Assembly: GCA_024516035.1 (NCBI GenBank)
Contig: CM044956.1
Location: 6,126,111-6,190,110, forward strand
DNA: 64,000 bases
Direction: 5' to 3'
DNA from: Bactericera cockerelli
Lineage: Eukaryota > Arthropoda > Insecta > Hemiptera > Triozidae
Under the pieces are notes generated by a model. The model was not told the DNA's origin. It searched no databases and was given only the letters and a program-made list of their open reading frames with translations. Below, piece by piece: positions 1 through 11,548 of this stretch; within the stretch, counting starts at the first letter, position 1; every line of letters begins with the position of its first letter. The position numbers and the translations under genes were made by a program.

Positions 1-33
1 TCAAATTAGCCAATCTCATTTTAGTCTCTCACC

Positions 34-1836
34 ATGTTTTACCAACCAACCATCGTGTGTGCGCTAGTGTGTTTGTGGTCATCATCAGCAGACCCATTAG
101 ATATCTCAATCAAAACTCAAAACCCACTTATCACAACAGAAATACCAGCAGTCATCTACGAAAATTCAATCCCACTACAGTACCAAATTAACATCCAGAG
201 ACCAAATACTCAGAAGCCAGAGAACGACACTGATAACACGTCAAAATGGAGTCAGTGTTATCAGAACACCACTTGTGCCCTGGACAAGATCTTGACAAAA
301 TTTGAAGCAGATACCAAATATTTACTGCTCCAAATGGCTCCCCAATTCCCTGAAGAATCAAGCCTCAGATCAAGGAGATTCAGCCCTATCCAGTGGATCA
401 TGCACGCGTGTTGTCAGATTGCCACGACGGACGACACAGACGAACTCTTCAACTCTCAGAGTCGACTTACAAACCAAGTGGAGGCTATGAAGATGACAAT
501 CCACGACGACCACAAGCAGGTGGCTCTGTCTATAGCTTCAATTGACGATGTAACCCGCCAGTTCAACGCCGTGGCCAAATCCAACAAACAATCCTTGGCA
601 TCAACAATATTAAATCAAGAGGCTATAGAAGCACGAGATTCAATACTCGTGAAACACGTGGTCAACATCTACTCGTCGATCGAGTTACTGATCAACGAAG
701 CTAAACTATCCATAGCTGCCACAGTATGCCAATCAAAACGTATTCCACCCCAAATTGTCACACCATCCATTTTAAAATCGGATCTCGGCAAAATCCAAAA
801 CTCTATTTCGAGCAAGAATTGGCAACTAGCCATTCCTGTCCAAAATTGGGGGAAATACTACTCTCTTCCCATCGCATCCTGTATAATTTCTGACCAACAA
901 GTAGCAGTTCGTATTAAAATCCCAATAACCAGAGCCAACAAAAATCTAAAGCTGTTTAAAGTAAAATCAATACCTCATGCGGAACTCAACAACACCTGTA
1001 AAAAACAACCAACGTCTACCAAAGTTATTTCGACGGGAGGTAAATATCGCTGGTTAGAGGACGACACCCATTGTCAGCCAGATGTCAACTCGCTGTGCTT
1101 TGTGGACAGGGCGATATTTTCAAACCCGTCGGAAAACGGTGAGTGCAAGGAATGCCCGACAATCTGCACCAGGTCAACACAGACTATTATTTCATCCCTG
1201 GGTCAGGAGTCCTTTGCCATCACTCACCCGCCAAGTTCATTCCAGCTAAAGTGTGCGTCCAACCAATCCTCAAACAAAATCAAATTGCCTAAAGTCTCGC
1301 ATGGATACATGGTAATTAAACTGCCATGCGACTGCGAGGCCGAAATTAATGATGATATGCTGATCGAGTCCACATTCCCTTGTGAGGCGCAGTGGGTCAG
1401 CAAGTTGTCGATTCATCATGTGATACCAAATGATTGGGTCACAAACCAAGATTCAGCAGACTCAATCATAAAGAACAACACAATGCAGTACAAAGAAAAG
1501 ATGGAGGCGCTCCTCAATGCCACATGGGAGATCACCAGAAAACCTGTCTTATATCCAGAGCCAGCATCAGACCATATGGAGACGACCACCTATTCTCAGT
1601 TGCGAGAAAAGGCTCAATATTTTCATGTTGAATGGAGCGTGATCATCACTCTCCTTGTTTTGGTGATCTTGTTCCGAAAACCGCTAAACTTGATCCTGAT
1701 CTCCATCATTCAATGCTTCAATAAACCAGAAAAATCAACGGACACTCAAGCGATGGAACGACTGACGCAGGCTCTACACGAACACGACAGAATCGCACAA
1801 GTCCTCGAGAAGAGATTGTCCACTGATACACACTAG
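34..1836 (+). CDS. Envelope / F-like class I fusion glycoprotein
   Basis: A 600-aa membrane glycoprotein of the kind carried by insect retroelements and related to baculovirus F proteins. Visible parts: a hydrophobic signal peptide (residues 1-19), a furin-type site RSRR at 112-115 followed by a hydrophobic stretch that could be a fusion peptide, a helical heptad-like region (about 135-225), a cysteine-rich ectodomain with several N-glycosylation sequons, a membrane anchor at about 532-548, a second hydrophobic segment near 550-561 and a charged tail. The ATG is preceded by a pyrimidine tract ending in TTTTAG, which could be the acceptor for a spliced env message. The frame is intact. It is either the third gene of a retroelement whose gag-pol lies left of the window, or a captured host gene. 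Family assignment rests on architecture, not on a search. Confidence 0.6.
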   Translation: MFYQPTIVCALVCLWSSSADPLDISIKTQNPLITTEIPAVIYENSIPLQYQINIQRPNTQKPENDTDNTSKWSQCYQNTTCALDKILTKFEADTKYLLLQMAPQFPEESSLRSRRFSPIQWIMHACCQIATTDDTDELFNSQSRLTNQVEAMKMTIHDDHKQVALSIASIDDVTRQFNAVAKSNKQSLASTILNQEAIEARDSILVKHVVNIYSSIELLINEAKLSIAATVCQSKRIPPQIVTPSILKSDLGKIQNSISSKNWQLAIPVQNWGKYYSLPIASCIISDQQVAVRIKIPITRANKNLKLFKVKSIPHAELNNTCKKQPTSTKVISTGGKYRWLEDDTHCQPDVNSLCFVDRAIFSNPSENGECKECPTICTRSTQTIISSLGQESFAITHPPSSFQLKCASNQSSNKIKLPKVSHGYMVIKLPCDCEAEINDDMLIESTFPCEAQWVSKLSIHHVIPNDWVTNQDSADSIIKNNTMQYKEKMEALLNATWEITRKPVLYPEPASDHMETTTYSQLREKAQYFHVEWSVIITLLVLVILFRKPLNLILISIIQCFNKPEKSTDTQAMERLTQALHEHDRIAQVLEKRLSTDTH

Positions 1837-3498
1837 TCGACAGATGAAGTGATGGTTGGGTAGTAATCCGTACAGGTATATTTAGTTAGGGTTAGACTTC
1901 TGCATATTTAAAAAAAAAAAAAAAAAAAAAAATCCTTGTGTCTCGGGTGGTTAAAATAAGTATAATGTAATTTGTGGGGATAATACTTTAACCGTAATCA
2001 AACTGATTGAATCGCCCGAGCTATGTAGATGCATACAATAGAATCTTTTATTTTACCTATCTGTTTTTATTCATTTGATTTATTTTTGTCATCAACCTTA
2101 TGTCTATTTGTATTCAATGTCGCCATATTAATTTATATTTACTATATTTAAAGTCGTCACCCCAATTTTTACTTATTTACATTCAATGTCGTCATCTTAA
2201 TTTTCAGAACCAATTTTTGTTGTATAATCTATCTGTCTGTCATATTGATATAAAATAATTTTAATTGACAGTTTCAAATCTCGGCGGCACGGCACCCTAA
2301 ATGAACCTTGTGGGTCGGAACCCAAGTGTGTGGTTCTATCGAGCCTAGTGTGCATAGGCTTAGGAAAGATGGTTTGGAGCTTTCAATCATGAGGACCAGT
2401 CAATCGAGGACGATCGATGTTTAAAGTAAAGGAAAGATGGTTTGCCGGTGTTTGATGATCCGCAAAACCATAGGTCTGTCGACTGAGTCAGCAGGAAAGC
2501 TCAGCCATCGAAAATGTTTCTGACTAGACCATTAGGCAGTCAGTCTTGTCTTACCCGCTCTATGACGAGAGCGCAGCCAGTTCGGTATCCGAATAGCGCG
2601 AGTGCCCGCCGGGATATTATTTGTGTACCATCTTAATACGTTCAGTGTTTGTTAACAATACTTATTAATGTATAATTATATATAAGTGACATTATCTCTA
2701 CTCCAACATTGGTCTCCTTTCTTTTATTTTCTTAACTTTAATTATTTAGTTTTAAGGTATGATGGCGTATCCGAACACTTGGCCATAGGCCATCCCAACC
2801 GCCTTTGAGGACGATCAGGGATCGCCTCCGAACGATCCTGTTCCTCAAACGATCACCCGAACATGACGGTGATTAGATCATACAATATTCTGGAAGGTGA
2901 TTAGTAAGTTGTGATATCACAAAAGTGATCAATACAAATAATATGATAACTTTTTTAAGGTAATGGTGTTCAAAGTAACAAATGTAACAAATAACAAAAG
3001 TTAAAAAATAAAATACAACACAAAATTAGAAAATTTAGTTACATAGATAATCCATAACTACTGTCGGTGTTCTAAAAACATTTCTTTGAGTCTCATTTCT
3101 TCACTGTCTCATCTCGCAATTCCACAGACAATAAAACCGATTAGTTTCAAAGTCCTTGTGGTTTCCACAGCGCAGCGGACAAATATACTGTCGAAATGTG
3201 CTATCTAACACAAAATATTACAGACATTCATTGCATCAATTATGTGGTTGCGATGCTATTGCATCGATGGATTTTATCAGCGACCATTACAACCGCAATT
3301 TTTTGCCGTCGAATGATACAAGAGATTTATATCGGAACATTTTTGTTACGAAATTACATTTCTCTTTCTGCACTCTTACTAGTGTAAGTACCACTTTTGT
3401 AATGATTGGATGGAATTAATATTTCAAAAATCATTGCGAAAAAACGATAGAAATCACTCAATGTGATGAATTAATGAAAATAGTTATAAACATGTATT
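1837..3498. other. Non-coding; possible LTR at about 1937-2708
   Basis: No gene is visible. An A-tract (1910-1932) is followed by TGTGTC at 1937, and a segment ending CCAACA at 2708 has an LTR-like mix of GC-rich and AT-rich parts. Coming right after an envelope gene, it could be the 3' LTR of the same element, but the partner LTR would lie outside the window. Short frames at 3156-3419 look random. Confidence 0.25.
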
Positions 3499-3709
3499 TG
3501 TAATCAAGTGGTTAAGGCGTTAGTCTGGTAATTCAGGTAGGGTAGGGATCCGTTGCTTCGAATCACACCAAATGCATGAATTTTTACTCATTCATTTGAG
3601 TATAATAATTATGACCACATATTAATAAGACTCAGAATCTTAGGTGGTAGAAAATGCTTTGAGCATTAACCTCGCCTAGTGGTTAACTTCCACTAAAGTG
3701 TTATTATTA
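3499..3709 (+). repeat. tRNA-derived SINE, family A, copy 1
   Basis: The head has tRNA-like box A and box B parts (AATCAAGTGGTTAAGGCG, then a degenerate GGTTCGAATCCC-type B box). The body ends in TAGTGGTTAACTTCCACTAAAG and an ATT-rich tail. A better preserved copy lies at 18.1 kb. It faces copy 2 just downstream. Confidence 0.65.
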
Positions 3710-3741
3710 TAAGAAATACTCGCTTCGGACGGAAATCCAAC

Positions 3742-3938
3742 TTAATAATAGCACTCTTTAGTGGAAGGTAACCACCAGGAAATTTTAATGCTCAAACATT
3801 TTCTACCACCTAACCCTCAGAATATTATTATTATGTTGTCACAAACTCAAATTCATGCACTGTGTGGTATTCGAACCAACGGATCCCTACGCTACCTGGA
3901 TTACCAGACTACAGACTCAAGCGTTAACCACTTGACAA
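3742..3938 (-). repeat. tRNA-derived SINE, family A, copy 2 (inverted)
   Basis: Reverse-complement copy of family A, including the tRNA-like head at its right end (GGTATTCGAACCAACGGATCC, then CGTTAACCACTTGAC). Together with copy 1 it forms a large imperfect palindrome with a loop of only about 30 bp. Confidence 0.65.
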
Positions 3939-5005
3939 CCTTTAGCTAACGAGGTAAACAAATCTCTTTCGAATAAATCTCAAATCAAAGGTTGCGTTAC
4001 TTTTTGAACAACCTCCATACCATTCCGCAGAGCTTGCAATATTTTGATAAGAAACTTACGCTAAAAAAGACAAAAAAAAAAAAAAAAAAATGGATGCAAA
4101 AACTACCTCGCCACTTGGTTTGACAATCCGTAAAAAACAAAGATTAACAAAAATGCGCTTCGTTAATTCGCAAATCTAAAGTTTTAATGCAGCTCCACTT
4201 TATTTTTTGTCGTTCTAATGCTAAAATTTCCCTCCTTCCGTCAAAAATCACACGAAAAAAAACCTTGGCATTTTATAGTCACCCATGTATATCGAAATTT
4301 ATAGATATACCTAGAGCATTCGATTTTTTACCTGTTAAAATTTCGGAGCTCACTGAGCGGGAAGACTGAGTTTGTTTTCAGCTATAAATTAAAGCGAGAT
4401 GGGAGTACATAAGTCTTGCGTAAAGTTTATTCAGCGAGGAATAAGGGCGCTTTTTTTAATAGGGGAGTTGGGATAGCTGACGAAAAAAGTTTGTGAGCTT
4501 TTAAAAGTAATATTATTACCGTTTTTTGTAAGCTCTGTGCGGAGATCAAAAGTATTGCACTCAGTCAGACATAGGAAAAAGTAGTGTTGAGCATTTTTAA
4601 ATACATCTGGGGCTCTTGGGGGTTTGGAGGGGGGGGGGGATAAACTGAATAATCTGAAAGCAAAGTACGTATATGTGATCCCTGAGGAGCTTGCAGGGTT
4701 CTGAAAGGTCCTGCAAATTAGTGAATAAGTAGGTACCTGTGAGCTTTCAGTTTTTTTTATGCACAAAGCATAATTCTAGTAGTAGCTTTCGATGTAAAAA
4801 AAAATGTAAACTAAAAAAAAATGCATGAAATTTATGTCTTTAATACCAACATCGTGTAGTCCCTACAGGATTACAGTTTCAATGTTTATAATAGAATTAT
4901 CCGCTCTTCTATTGGTACACTGCCTAGTGCCTACTGACTTAAATCTAAGTAATTCGATCTTGGTGGATTCTTATCCCGGCGGTCATTGATTCGATTACTA
5001 TGAAC
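3939..5005. other. No gene seen
   Basis: AT-rich DNA with short A runs and a G run at 4628-4639. The minus-strand frame at 4431-4766 has low complexity and no recognisable domain. I see no RNA gene or mobile element here. Confidence 0.4.
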
Positions 5006-5182
5006 GGGTTGGGTGGAAGAGAATGCCACAGGCGATAACCACGCCCTTTAGGTAGGACAGTGGCTTCATTCTCTTTCTTGTTTCTTTTACCTATCTATTT
5101 ATTTTTCTTTATAATTTAATTGTATTGTACTGTATATATATTTGTCTTACCTAATAAATCATACTATAATAATAATAATAAT
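5006..5182 (+). repeat. SINE-like retroposon, family B
   Basis: Head GGGTTGGGTGGAAGAGAATG followed by a short hairpin-like stretch and CGCCCTTTAGGTAGGACA. An AT-rich body ends in CCTAATAAA and a TAA microsatellite. The same unit recurs at 9.05, 17.5, 23.5, 48.5 and 62.2 kb. Confidence 0.6.
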
Positions 5183-5228
5183 AACGGGAAAAAAATAGTA
5201 AAGCTAGTTTGACTAATTATGTGATCAA

Positions 5229-5623
5229 GGGCCGAAATATAAAACAGGATTAGATATCATTCTAGGATTTGTTAATCTAAGTTACTGTCACTTCATCATC
5301 ATAGAGGGTGGCGTCATCTTGAACGATGGTAGCCAGACAGTGGAGGAATGACTCAGCACTTCTACCACTGGCTTTACAAGGATGCTAATGACTGACAAGG
5401 GCCCCCAGAACCAAGCCAATGCTGGTCTACTCCCTCTAGTCCGCCAGCCAGACTGCTGGTCTACTCCCAGTTTATAGTACCCCAGCCAGACTGTCACTTA
5501 ACAAGATATAAATACGCTGTGATCGGTTGAAATTCCCAGTAGAGGGCGTGTTATGTGCAAAGCAGTATTGGATTAATCCTGTTTGGGATCATCTTAATCT
5601 AATCCTGTTTCATAATTCGGACC
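5229..5623. mobile_element. MITE with GGGCCGAA...ACAGGATTA terminal repeats
   Basis: The ends are inverted repeats (GGGCCGAAATATAAAACAGG on the left, the complement of CCTGTTTCATAATTCGGACC on the right). The interior (5287-5500) resembles unique-looking DNA at 43.15-43.4 kb. The family also has a complete 211-bp copy at 25,309. Confidence 0.55.
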
Positions 5624-5788
5624 TTAGCCAGCGGGTCGTAAAAAGAGGTACCTACGTAAAACATATTCCCTTGGAATTTCATTAGCAAGAATTAGAAGAG
5701 GAGTTTCCTCCTGAAGAAATGGAAAGCTGAGGCGAAGTCAAGTGTATAGGAGGAAAATTTAGGAAAATTTATTACCCATGTTAACATT

Positions 5789-5819
<31 letters not shown>

Positions 5820-6101
5820 AGAGACAACCCGTACTGACTTTTAATAAAGTTTGGTGTGGACATTGCTGAAGCTGGGGAGTGCTGGCAATCTTGCAAACTT
5901 GCTCGGGCGTAAGGGAGCTTTTTTTACTTTTAAAAGAACAAAAATAAAGTAAAATTCTTCGAGCGTATTTATTATTATTTTTGTTGGAGTTCTTATTATT
6001 ATTCTAATTTATTTTATAAGTTTTCAGATATATTAATTTGTTCCTCAATAACTTTTTAGTCCATTTCCATTGGGTTCTTTTGTGAATTTAAAGTCCTTTT
6101 G
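5624..6101. other. No gene seen; long G homopolymer
   Basis: AT-rich, with an uninterrupted run of about 29 G at 5791-5819 and TTA-rich simple sequence. Nothing codes convincingly. Confidence 0.4.
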
Positions 6102-6270
6102 TGTCCCGGAACCGCTTTCGCAGTACTTCGAGGCACTTTAAATTTGCATCCATGCCATTCCGGAAACGGAAAAACTCTGTCAGCATTTTTCGCTCCGGCC
6201 GGGATTCGAGTCCACAACCTTCGGTTCAGGAACCAATGCTCTCAACCACTGAGCCCCTGATATCAGCGAG
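6102..6270 (-). repeat. tRNA-derived SINE, family I
   Basis: Read in reverse it has a tRNA-like head with box A (GGCTCAGTGGTTGAGAGCATTG) and a box B (GACTCGAATCCC). The tail includes CCGGAATGGCATGGATGCAAA. A second copy lies at 56,683-56,848. Confidence 0.6.
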
Positions 6271-6696
6271 GATTTGTTATTATTACTATTATAAATCCTG
6301 AAAAGGCAGAAAGGATATTGTTAGAAAGGATTGGAAATCTAGGAGAGATTCTCTTAGTTGTCATCCATAAATAAAAGGAAAAATAAAGAAGAAGAAGAAT
6401 GGTGATGAGAAAGAAAAAGAACTTTGAGTAGGTAGAAGAAGAAGAAGAAGAAAAAAACACTGCCTATTATTAAGTTTATGGACACAATACTTCCTCGTGT
6501 ATTTTTCACATTTTATTTAGATAGGCAACACGATAATATTAACCTATTCTCAGCTTTTTTTTAAAATCACTTCTTTCTCTTTAAACTTGTTTCAGATTAT
6601 TATGGCAGAATAGAGGTTGTTCTTACATTTTTATTCCCACAAAATTCTCCACGAAATAATTACAAAGCTTATAATTATGAAAAACACTATTATTGA

Positions 6697-6797
6697 AGAG
6701 AATGCCAAAGACATTATCACCACCCTTAATCAGACTTTGTTTACTATGACATAATTATACCTTTTCATTGTACCTATAAATTGTAAATAAAGTTTTT
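6697..6797 (+). repeat. SINE-like retroposon related to family B (short subfamily)
   Basis: GAAGAGAATGCCAAAGACAT ... ATCACCACCCTTAATCAGAC ... AATTGTAAATAAAGTTT. A closely similar unit lies at 15,690-15,810. It shares the GAAGAGA(A/T)TGCC start of family B. Confidence 0.5.
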
Positions 6798-6801
6798 TTT
6801 T

Positions 6802-7020
6802 AAGTGGGGTTTAACGTCGTTTTCAACTGCCATGGTCATATCACGACGGGGGTTTTACCCTCCATTCGCAGGAAACTCACAAACCTGCTACTCACATTGA
6901 CCTCACCCAGCCTGAGTGGGGCCGGGAAAAGCCAGCGTCACGAGAATTAGAATTTGATGTCGCTTAACTTCGGTGTTCTGAAGGGAACCGGTGTATTCAA
7001 CATGCCATCGACGCTGGCTG
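6802..7020 (-). repeat. 5S rRNA-derived SINE, family C, internally deleted copy
   Basis: The reverse complement starts with the 5S-like head (GCCAGCGTCGATGGCATGTT) and carries the same body as the 23.8-kb copy. It lacks about 35 bp that include the ACTTGGATGGGTGACC stretch of 5S rRNA. Confidence 0.7.
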
Positions 7021-8437
7021 TAAATAAAGTTTGATCGATAGTGATAACACCACTGGTTGCTTCTTTCATTACAGCATCTCTCGTTTTTCCTCGCGTGGAC
7101 CAAGTGACCCCGCAATCGCATTCACATAAGAGTTCACACCGACCGACCATTGTGAATGATCAATTTCCTTCTGTTAAACATCCCAGAGCAGTGTATTTAT
7201 AGCTCAAATTACGCGCCAATTTTGTTAAAATTCAGCCAACTTTGAATTTGCCATCATGGTTCAGAAGTGTTTTGAGCTTAGTATGTCTTGCTTTCCATGA
7301 TATTTAAATTAGTATAAATGAGCTTTTTTTAAATTAAACATAATAGGGTATTTTTTTAAGTAGCGATACGCAGAATTGGAAAGTACTCTAAATTCACGAA
7401 AGGGGAAAAAGGGAAAAATCAAATTTCGAAAAACATTGAATTTCTGATTAAATATCTCTCTGGTCTTTCAATATTTTTGATGCAACCAACTGCATTTGAA
7501 GGGAAATATGCATGACTATCCAAACATGAAGTCAAAACTCACCTACTGGCTATCATTTCTTTAAAAACGTACATCGATCCAAGTGACCTCTAGACCTGTG
7601 GGAAAAACAGGGATTTGGTCATAACTCCTTAACGAAGCAAAATGCCCCACTGCAATTTTCGCTTATATGATAGTCCACGGTAGGCTGAACCTACCCTCAA
7701 AACATATGCATCTGTATACGGGACACCCTGTAGAGGTGCTATATTAAACTGTTAGCGTGATGGGACTTCTTGTCTCAAGCCAACAGTCTAAATCAGGGGT
7801 GCCCAACCTTTACATAAGAAGATCTACTTTAAAGTCTCAGATAATCAACACCCCCCCCCCCCCCCCCCCCCCCCCCCCAAGAATCAATGTTCATTTGAAA
7901 CACCTCTCTGGACGTGATCGACCCAAAATTACTCCGCGATCGCGATCGACTGGTTGGGCAGCCCTGGTCTAAATAAAGCACTACTATACTATACATGGCC
8001 TTGGAAGTAAAATGCGGAGATACAAGACGTAACAAGGGTTAGACAAGAGTTAGTGCGTAAATCAAAGGCTTTCTTAAAGTGACACCTCTGATATTGGGTG
8101 GATTTATTTTCAATCCCGGATTTTGTTTTTTTCTTCTGACCTCACGTTCTGTGGGTCCAAACTTGAGATAAAAAATATTCTCCACTGTGGACATTGTGGT
8201 ACAAAGCTAAAAAAATGCTGACTTAAGATTGTATTGCTTAAAATGGCAGGAATCTGTATTTTTTTTTCTTTCTTTTTTCATCATAAAAAGTAAAGTGAAT
8301 GTACCGTTTACTGTATTTATCTTAATAAATTAATACCCTGAAAACTACTAACTTTTTTTTTGGGTTCACATATAAATATAAGTTTTCAGTGAAACCCATA
8401 CAATTAACATTGTGACCTAATTAGATCTATTCTGACC
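7021..8437. other. No gene seen; long C homopolymer
   Basis: AT-rich DNA with a C run at 7851-7878. A segment ending ACGGGACACCCTGTAG (about 7718-7733) looks like one end of a mariner-type MITE. The frames crossing the C run are artefacts. Confidence 0.4.
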
Positions 8438-8688
8438 TGTTGATTCTATTTAGTTTTAACGTCCTGATTTGAGATAGATAGTCGGGACGGGGGTTTTACC
8501 CTCCATTCGCTGAAAATCGTACCAGCTGCCCACATCAACCTAACCCAGCCTGGGTAGGGCCGGGAATGCCAGCCTCACGTGTTTGGAGAGAACACAATTT
8601 TCTTCAAAAATCTGCCCCAACCGGGTATCGAACTTGTGATGTCTGGACGCAGTAATCTCAATCGTCACGCCACGGAGGCTGGCACTTT
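8438..8688 (-). repeat. tRNA-headed SINE, family D
   Basis: The reverse strand begins with a tRNA-like head (GCCTCCGTGGCGTGACGATT, degenerate B box). It then has the body CAGGCTGGGTTAGGTTGATG ... GAATGGAGGGTAAAACCCCC ... GGACGTTAAAAC. The same body occurs in the 5S-headed family C. Confidence 0.65.
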
Positions 8689-8924
8689 GTGAAACTATTG
8701 AATAGTTAGTAGTTTTATGTACATCTAGAATTTATTTACGAGTAGAAATAAAAAAATGACTGCAATTGTTCTGATGGCAATGCTGACAACACACTCTGGA
8801 TTGTCAATCTTCTTTAACTGTCCTTTGCAGATATCTGTTCTGTTTCGACGTGAACTCACTAAAGAAGTTGAGAAATCTGTGCACAATAATGAAGAACGTC
8901 CAGAAATAAATATGAAAAAATTGA

Positions 8925-9050
8925 AAAGTGGAGCAAAAAATATTTATTTATTTTTACAATAACGAACACAATACCTCCGATTTCCAATATTACACATTTA
9001 TCGGAAGTAAAAACAAACATTATGAACTTAGTTACAGCAACAGTAAAGAA
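8925..9050. repeat. Dispersed repeat (ACGAACACAATACCTCCGATTT family)
   Basis: Similar segments occur at 14,785-14,930 and, inverted, at 45,925-46,005. Each contains ACACAATxCTTCCGA and a nearby complementary TCGGAAG, so it is probably a small palindromic MITE. Confidence 0.4.
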
Positions 9051-9051
9051 A

Positions 9052-9232
9052 GGGTTGGGTGGAAGAGATTGCACAGGCAATAACCCCGCCCGTTAGGTAG
9101 GACATTAGCTTCATTCTCTATTTTGTTCTTGTTTCGTGGTTCAATCTATTTATTTTTTATTTATAATTTCATTGTATTTTACCGTATATATTTCTTGTGT
9201 TTCCTAATAAAGCATACTATAATGATAATAAG
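9052..9232 (+). repeat. SINE-like retroposon, family B
   Basis: GGGTTGGGTGGAAGAGATTG, a short palindromic stretch, CCCGCCCGTTAGGTAGGACA, then an AT-rich body ending in CCTAATAAAGCATACTATAA. Confidence 0.65.
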
Positions 9233-10107
9233 ATGCAGACCTCTCCAAGCTGAAAACAAATACCAACTGAAAAACTATCTCCAGTGAAAGACATTCCGAG
9301 TAAAAACATTCTAAGTAAAGAAACCTTACGGCGGATTTTAAAGGTAATATTTACTAATTGAAAATGATGAAGCTTATTTCGTTTGGAGTGGCTGGGGGCT
9401 TCAATTTTCAGTTCAGTAGTTACATCACTTCCAGTTAGCTGTGTATTACTTCTGTTTGAGGTGCTCTTATCTGGGGAACTAAATCTACACTCCTCGAACA
9501 GCTTCGTTCTCAATCCTGCTTACTATAGTCTGATATTCATGTACATCTACTACAACTTCTCACTCTTCTGTTTATACTGATTAAAATAGAGAGGTTAGTT
9601 GATGGCATGGATATTCAGAACTAATATTACCTTCTGATGAGAGCCAATAAGCTCGAACCAGCTGTATGTTCTGATATTCATGTACAATAAAATTGTACAT
9701 CTAGTACAACTTCTCACTCTTCTGTTTGTACTGATTATACTGATAGCTTCAGCGGTCTTATTTACCTTTGTTAGCATATCGCAACTATGTTTTGTATGAT
9801 GGTACTTGCTTTTTTGTTGGGTGGTTGATTTAATTAACTTTAAATTCCAAATGAGTTACAAAGTTTTAAACATAGTCATAAGTCAACAGTGGGAAAACAG
9901 AAATAGACAAAGGAATACGCAAAATCTAGGACTTAACTCCACAAAGGATTTACAAATGTCTCTTGATTTCGCACAAAACTATGAAAATTGACTATAAGGA
10001 TAGTTAATTTTTTTTATAGTAATCTTCTCTGTGTCAGTTACTTTTTAATGTAAAAAATTAGATCCAGTCAAGTCAATGGGAATCGCACCACTTAAAAAAC
10101 TTATAGA
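9233..10107. other. No gene seen
   Basis: AT-rich DNA. A segment with TGATATTCATGTACA and ACTTCTCACTCTTCTGTTT occurs twice (about 9530 and 9670), marking a small local duplication. The short frames have no recognisable domain. Confidence 0.4.
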
Positions 10108-10109
10108 TA

Positions 10110-10352
10110 GAATCATTCTCTTATATCCAAGTTTCTCTTTTAAAGAGGTTATTTTTCCCTATAGAGAGGTAAATTTTAGCTGAAAATCATTCTATCATAT
10201 CCAAGTTTCTCATTTAAAGAGGTTAATTTTCTCTATAGAGAGGTAAATTTTACCTGAAAATTGTTCTTATGTATCCAGGTTTCTCTTGTAAAGAGGTTGG
10301 AGTGGTAAATTTGATCTGAAAATCGTTCTCTTATATCCAGGTTTCTCTCACA
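10110..10352. repeat. Tandem repeat, about 75-bp unit, 3-4 copies
   Basis: Units share TCTTATATCCAAGTTTCTCT, AAAGAGGTTA and TATAGAGAGGTAAATTTTA. The third unit is shortened and the fourth is partial. Confidence 0.7.
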
Positions 10353-11548
10353 TGAACACAGTATAAAAGGTAGTGCATTTTATAACAATGTATTTCACTC
10401 ACGACTGAGTTCAGACGGGAATAATTCAGTTATCTCTGTGATATTTGTACACATGAAATCCATTTTCTATTGCAACTCCATCCTCCGCCTCTCCCAGAGG
10501 TATCTTTTTCGCTATATGTTTTTTTTTTTCGTTTTTCTTTGCTCTTTTTCATATATTTTCTTCTCATTTTTCGTTTCCTCTTTTTCCTCTGTCCTCTCCT
10601 TCTCTGTCGTATATTACTTTCATGTTATAGTTTCTTATTCATTTTCCTACTACTTCTCTCATTTTCATTGCATTCACGTTCTCCTAACTTTTATTTTTCC
10701 ATTATACAATTATTTGTATTTTTCTTCGTCAACTAATCCTTGCCTTTATTCGGTTTTCTTATTCTTTCTATTGTTTTAGTTTTCCTCTTTTTCTCTCCTA
10801 TTTATATCTTTAGTAATTATATTATTGTTCCTTCTTAACATCTTATTATAGTACATTTTTCTCTCTTTCCTTCTCTTGTTACTTATCTTCTTCAAATTCT
10901 TTCCATTCTTCCTTCTTATACTGTTTTACTCAGATTCTTTTCCGTTTTCCTCTTTCTTTCTAAGCTGCAATTTCCTTGTCGCCAACAATTGGCACGAGTT
11001 CAACTCGAGGATAGTAGAAGGGACTCATAAAATATGGACAGCGCAACGTCTCTACCTGGCTTCTGCATCTGTGACCTGGCTGGTGACGTCATTGACAATA
11101 ATTTATCCTTCTTGTATTCCTGCTAATCCAGGAGAAATAGCCGAGTGGGGATAATTGGAACTGTGCTGGCACTATGCGGGTAGGAAGGACTTGGAAGTAT
11201 TAATATTTCATCGTCTATCATGTCCAAGGGTATCTAATATGTTCCATGTTGGTAGTAGGAGAGATGTTATGGACTTTTTTAATGTCCTTGCTACTGTTTT
11301 GGTTGTTAAAGGGAGCTATAAGAGAGATGTTCTGAACTCTCCACGTCTTTGGTAGTGTTTTGTTTTGTGCTCTTGTATTTGTGATGTGTTCTGTTTGTTT
11401 TTTTCTCTTTGTAATGTTTAGAATTTTGTGTTGTTGTGCCTCTGCTATGTTCGTTTTGTACTATTTAGAAATTTGTGTTGTTGTTTTGTTTTGTGTAATT
11501 ATTTTGAGTTGTTCAGTTTTATTTTGTACTGATTAGTATTGTCTTTGT
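10353..11548. other. Pyrimidine-rich tract; no gene supported
   Basis: 10,500-10,980 is almost entirely C/T with A on this strand, which opens long meaningless frames rich in Phe, Ser and Leu. A less biased stretch at about 10,980-11,155 could hold an exon but has no recognisable domain. Confidence 0.35.

Noticed and set aside
4431..4766. 111-aa minus-strand frame
   Set aside because: No domain, crosses a G run, AT-rich surroundings and no splice or promoter context.
10438..10779. 113-aa hydrophobic frame that looks like a membrane protein
   Set aside because: The pyrimidine-rich tract automatically gives Phe, Leu and Ser. Two frames are open at once and neither shows a domain.
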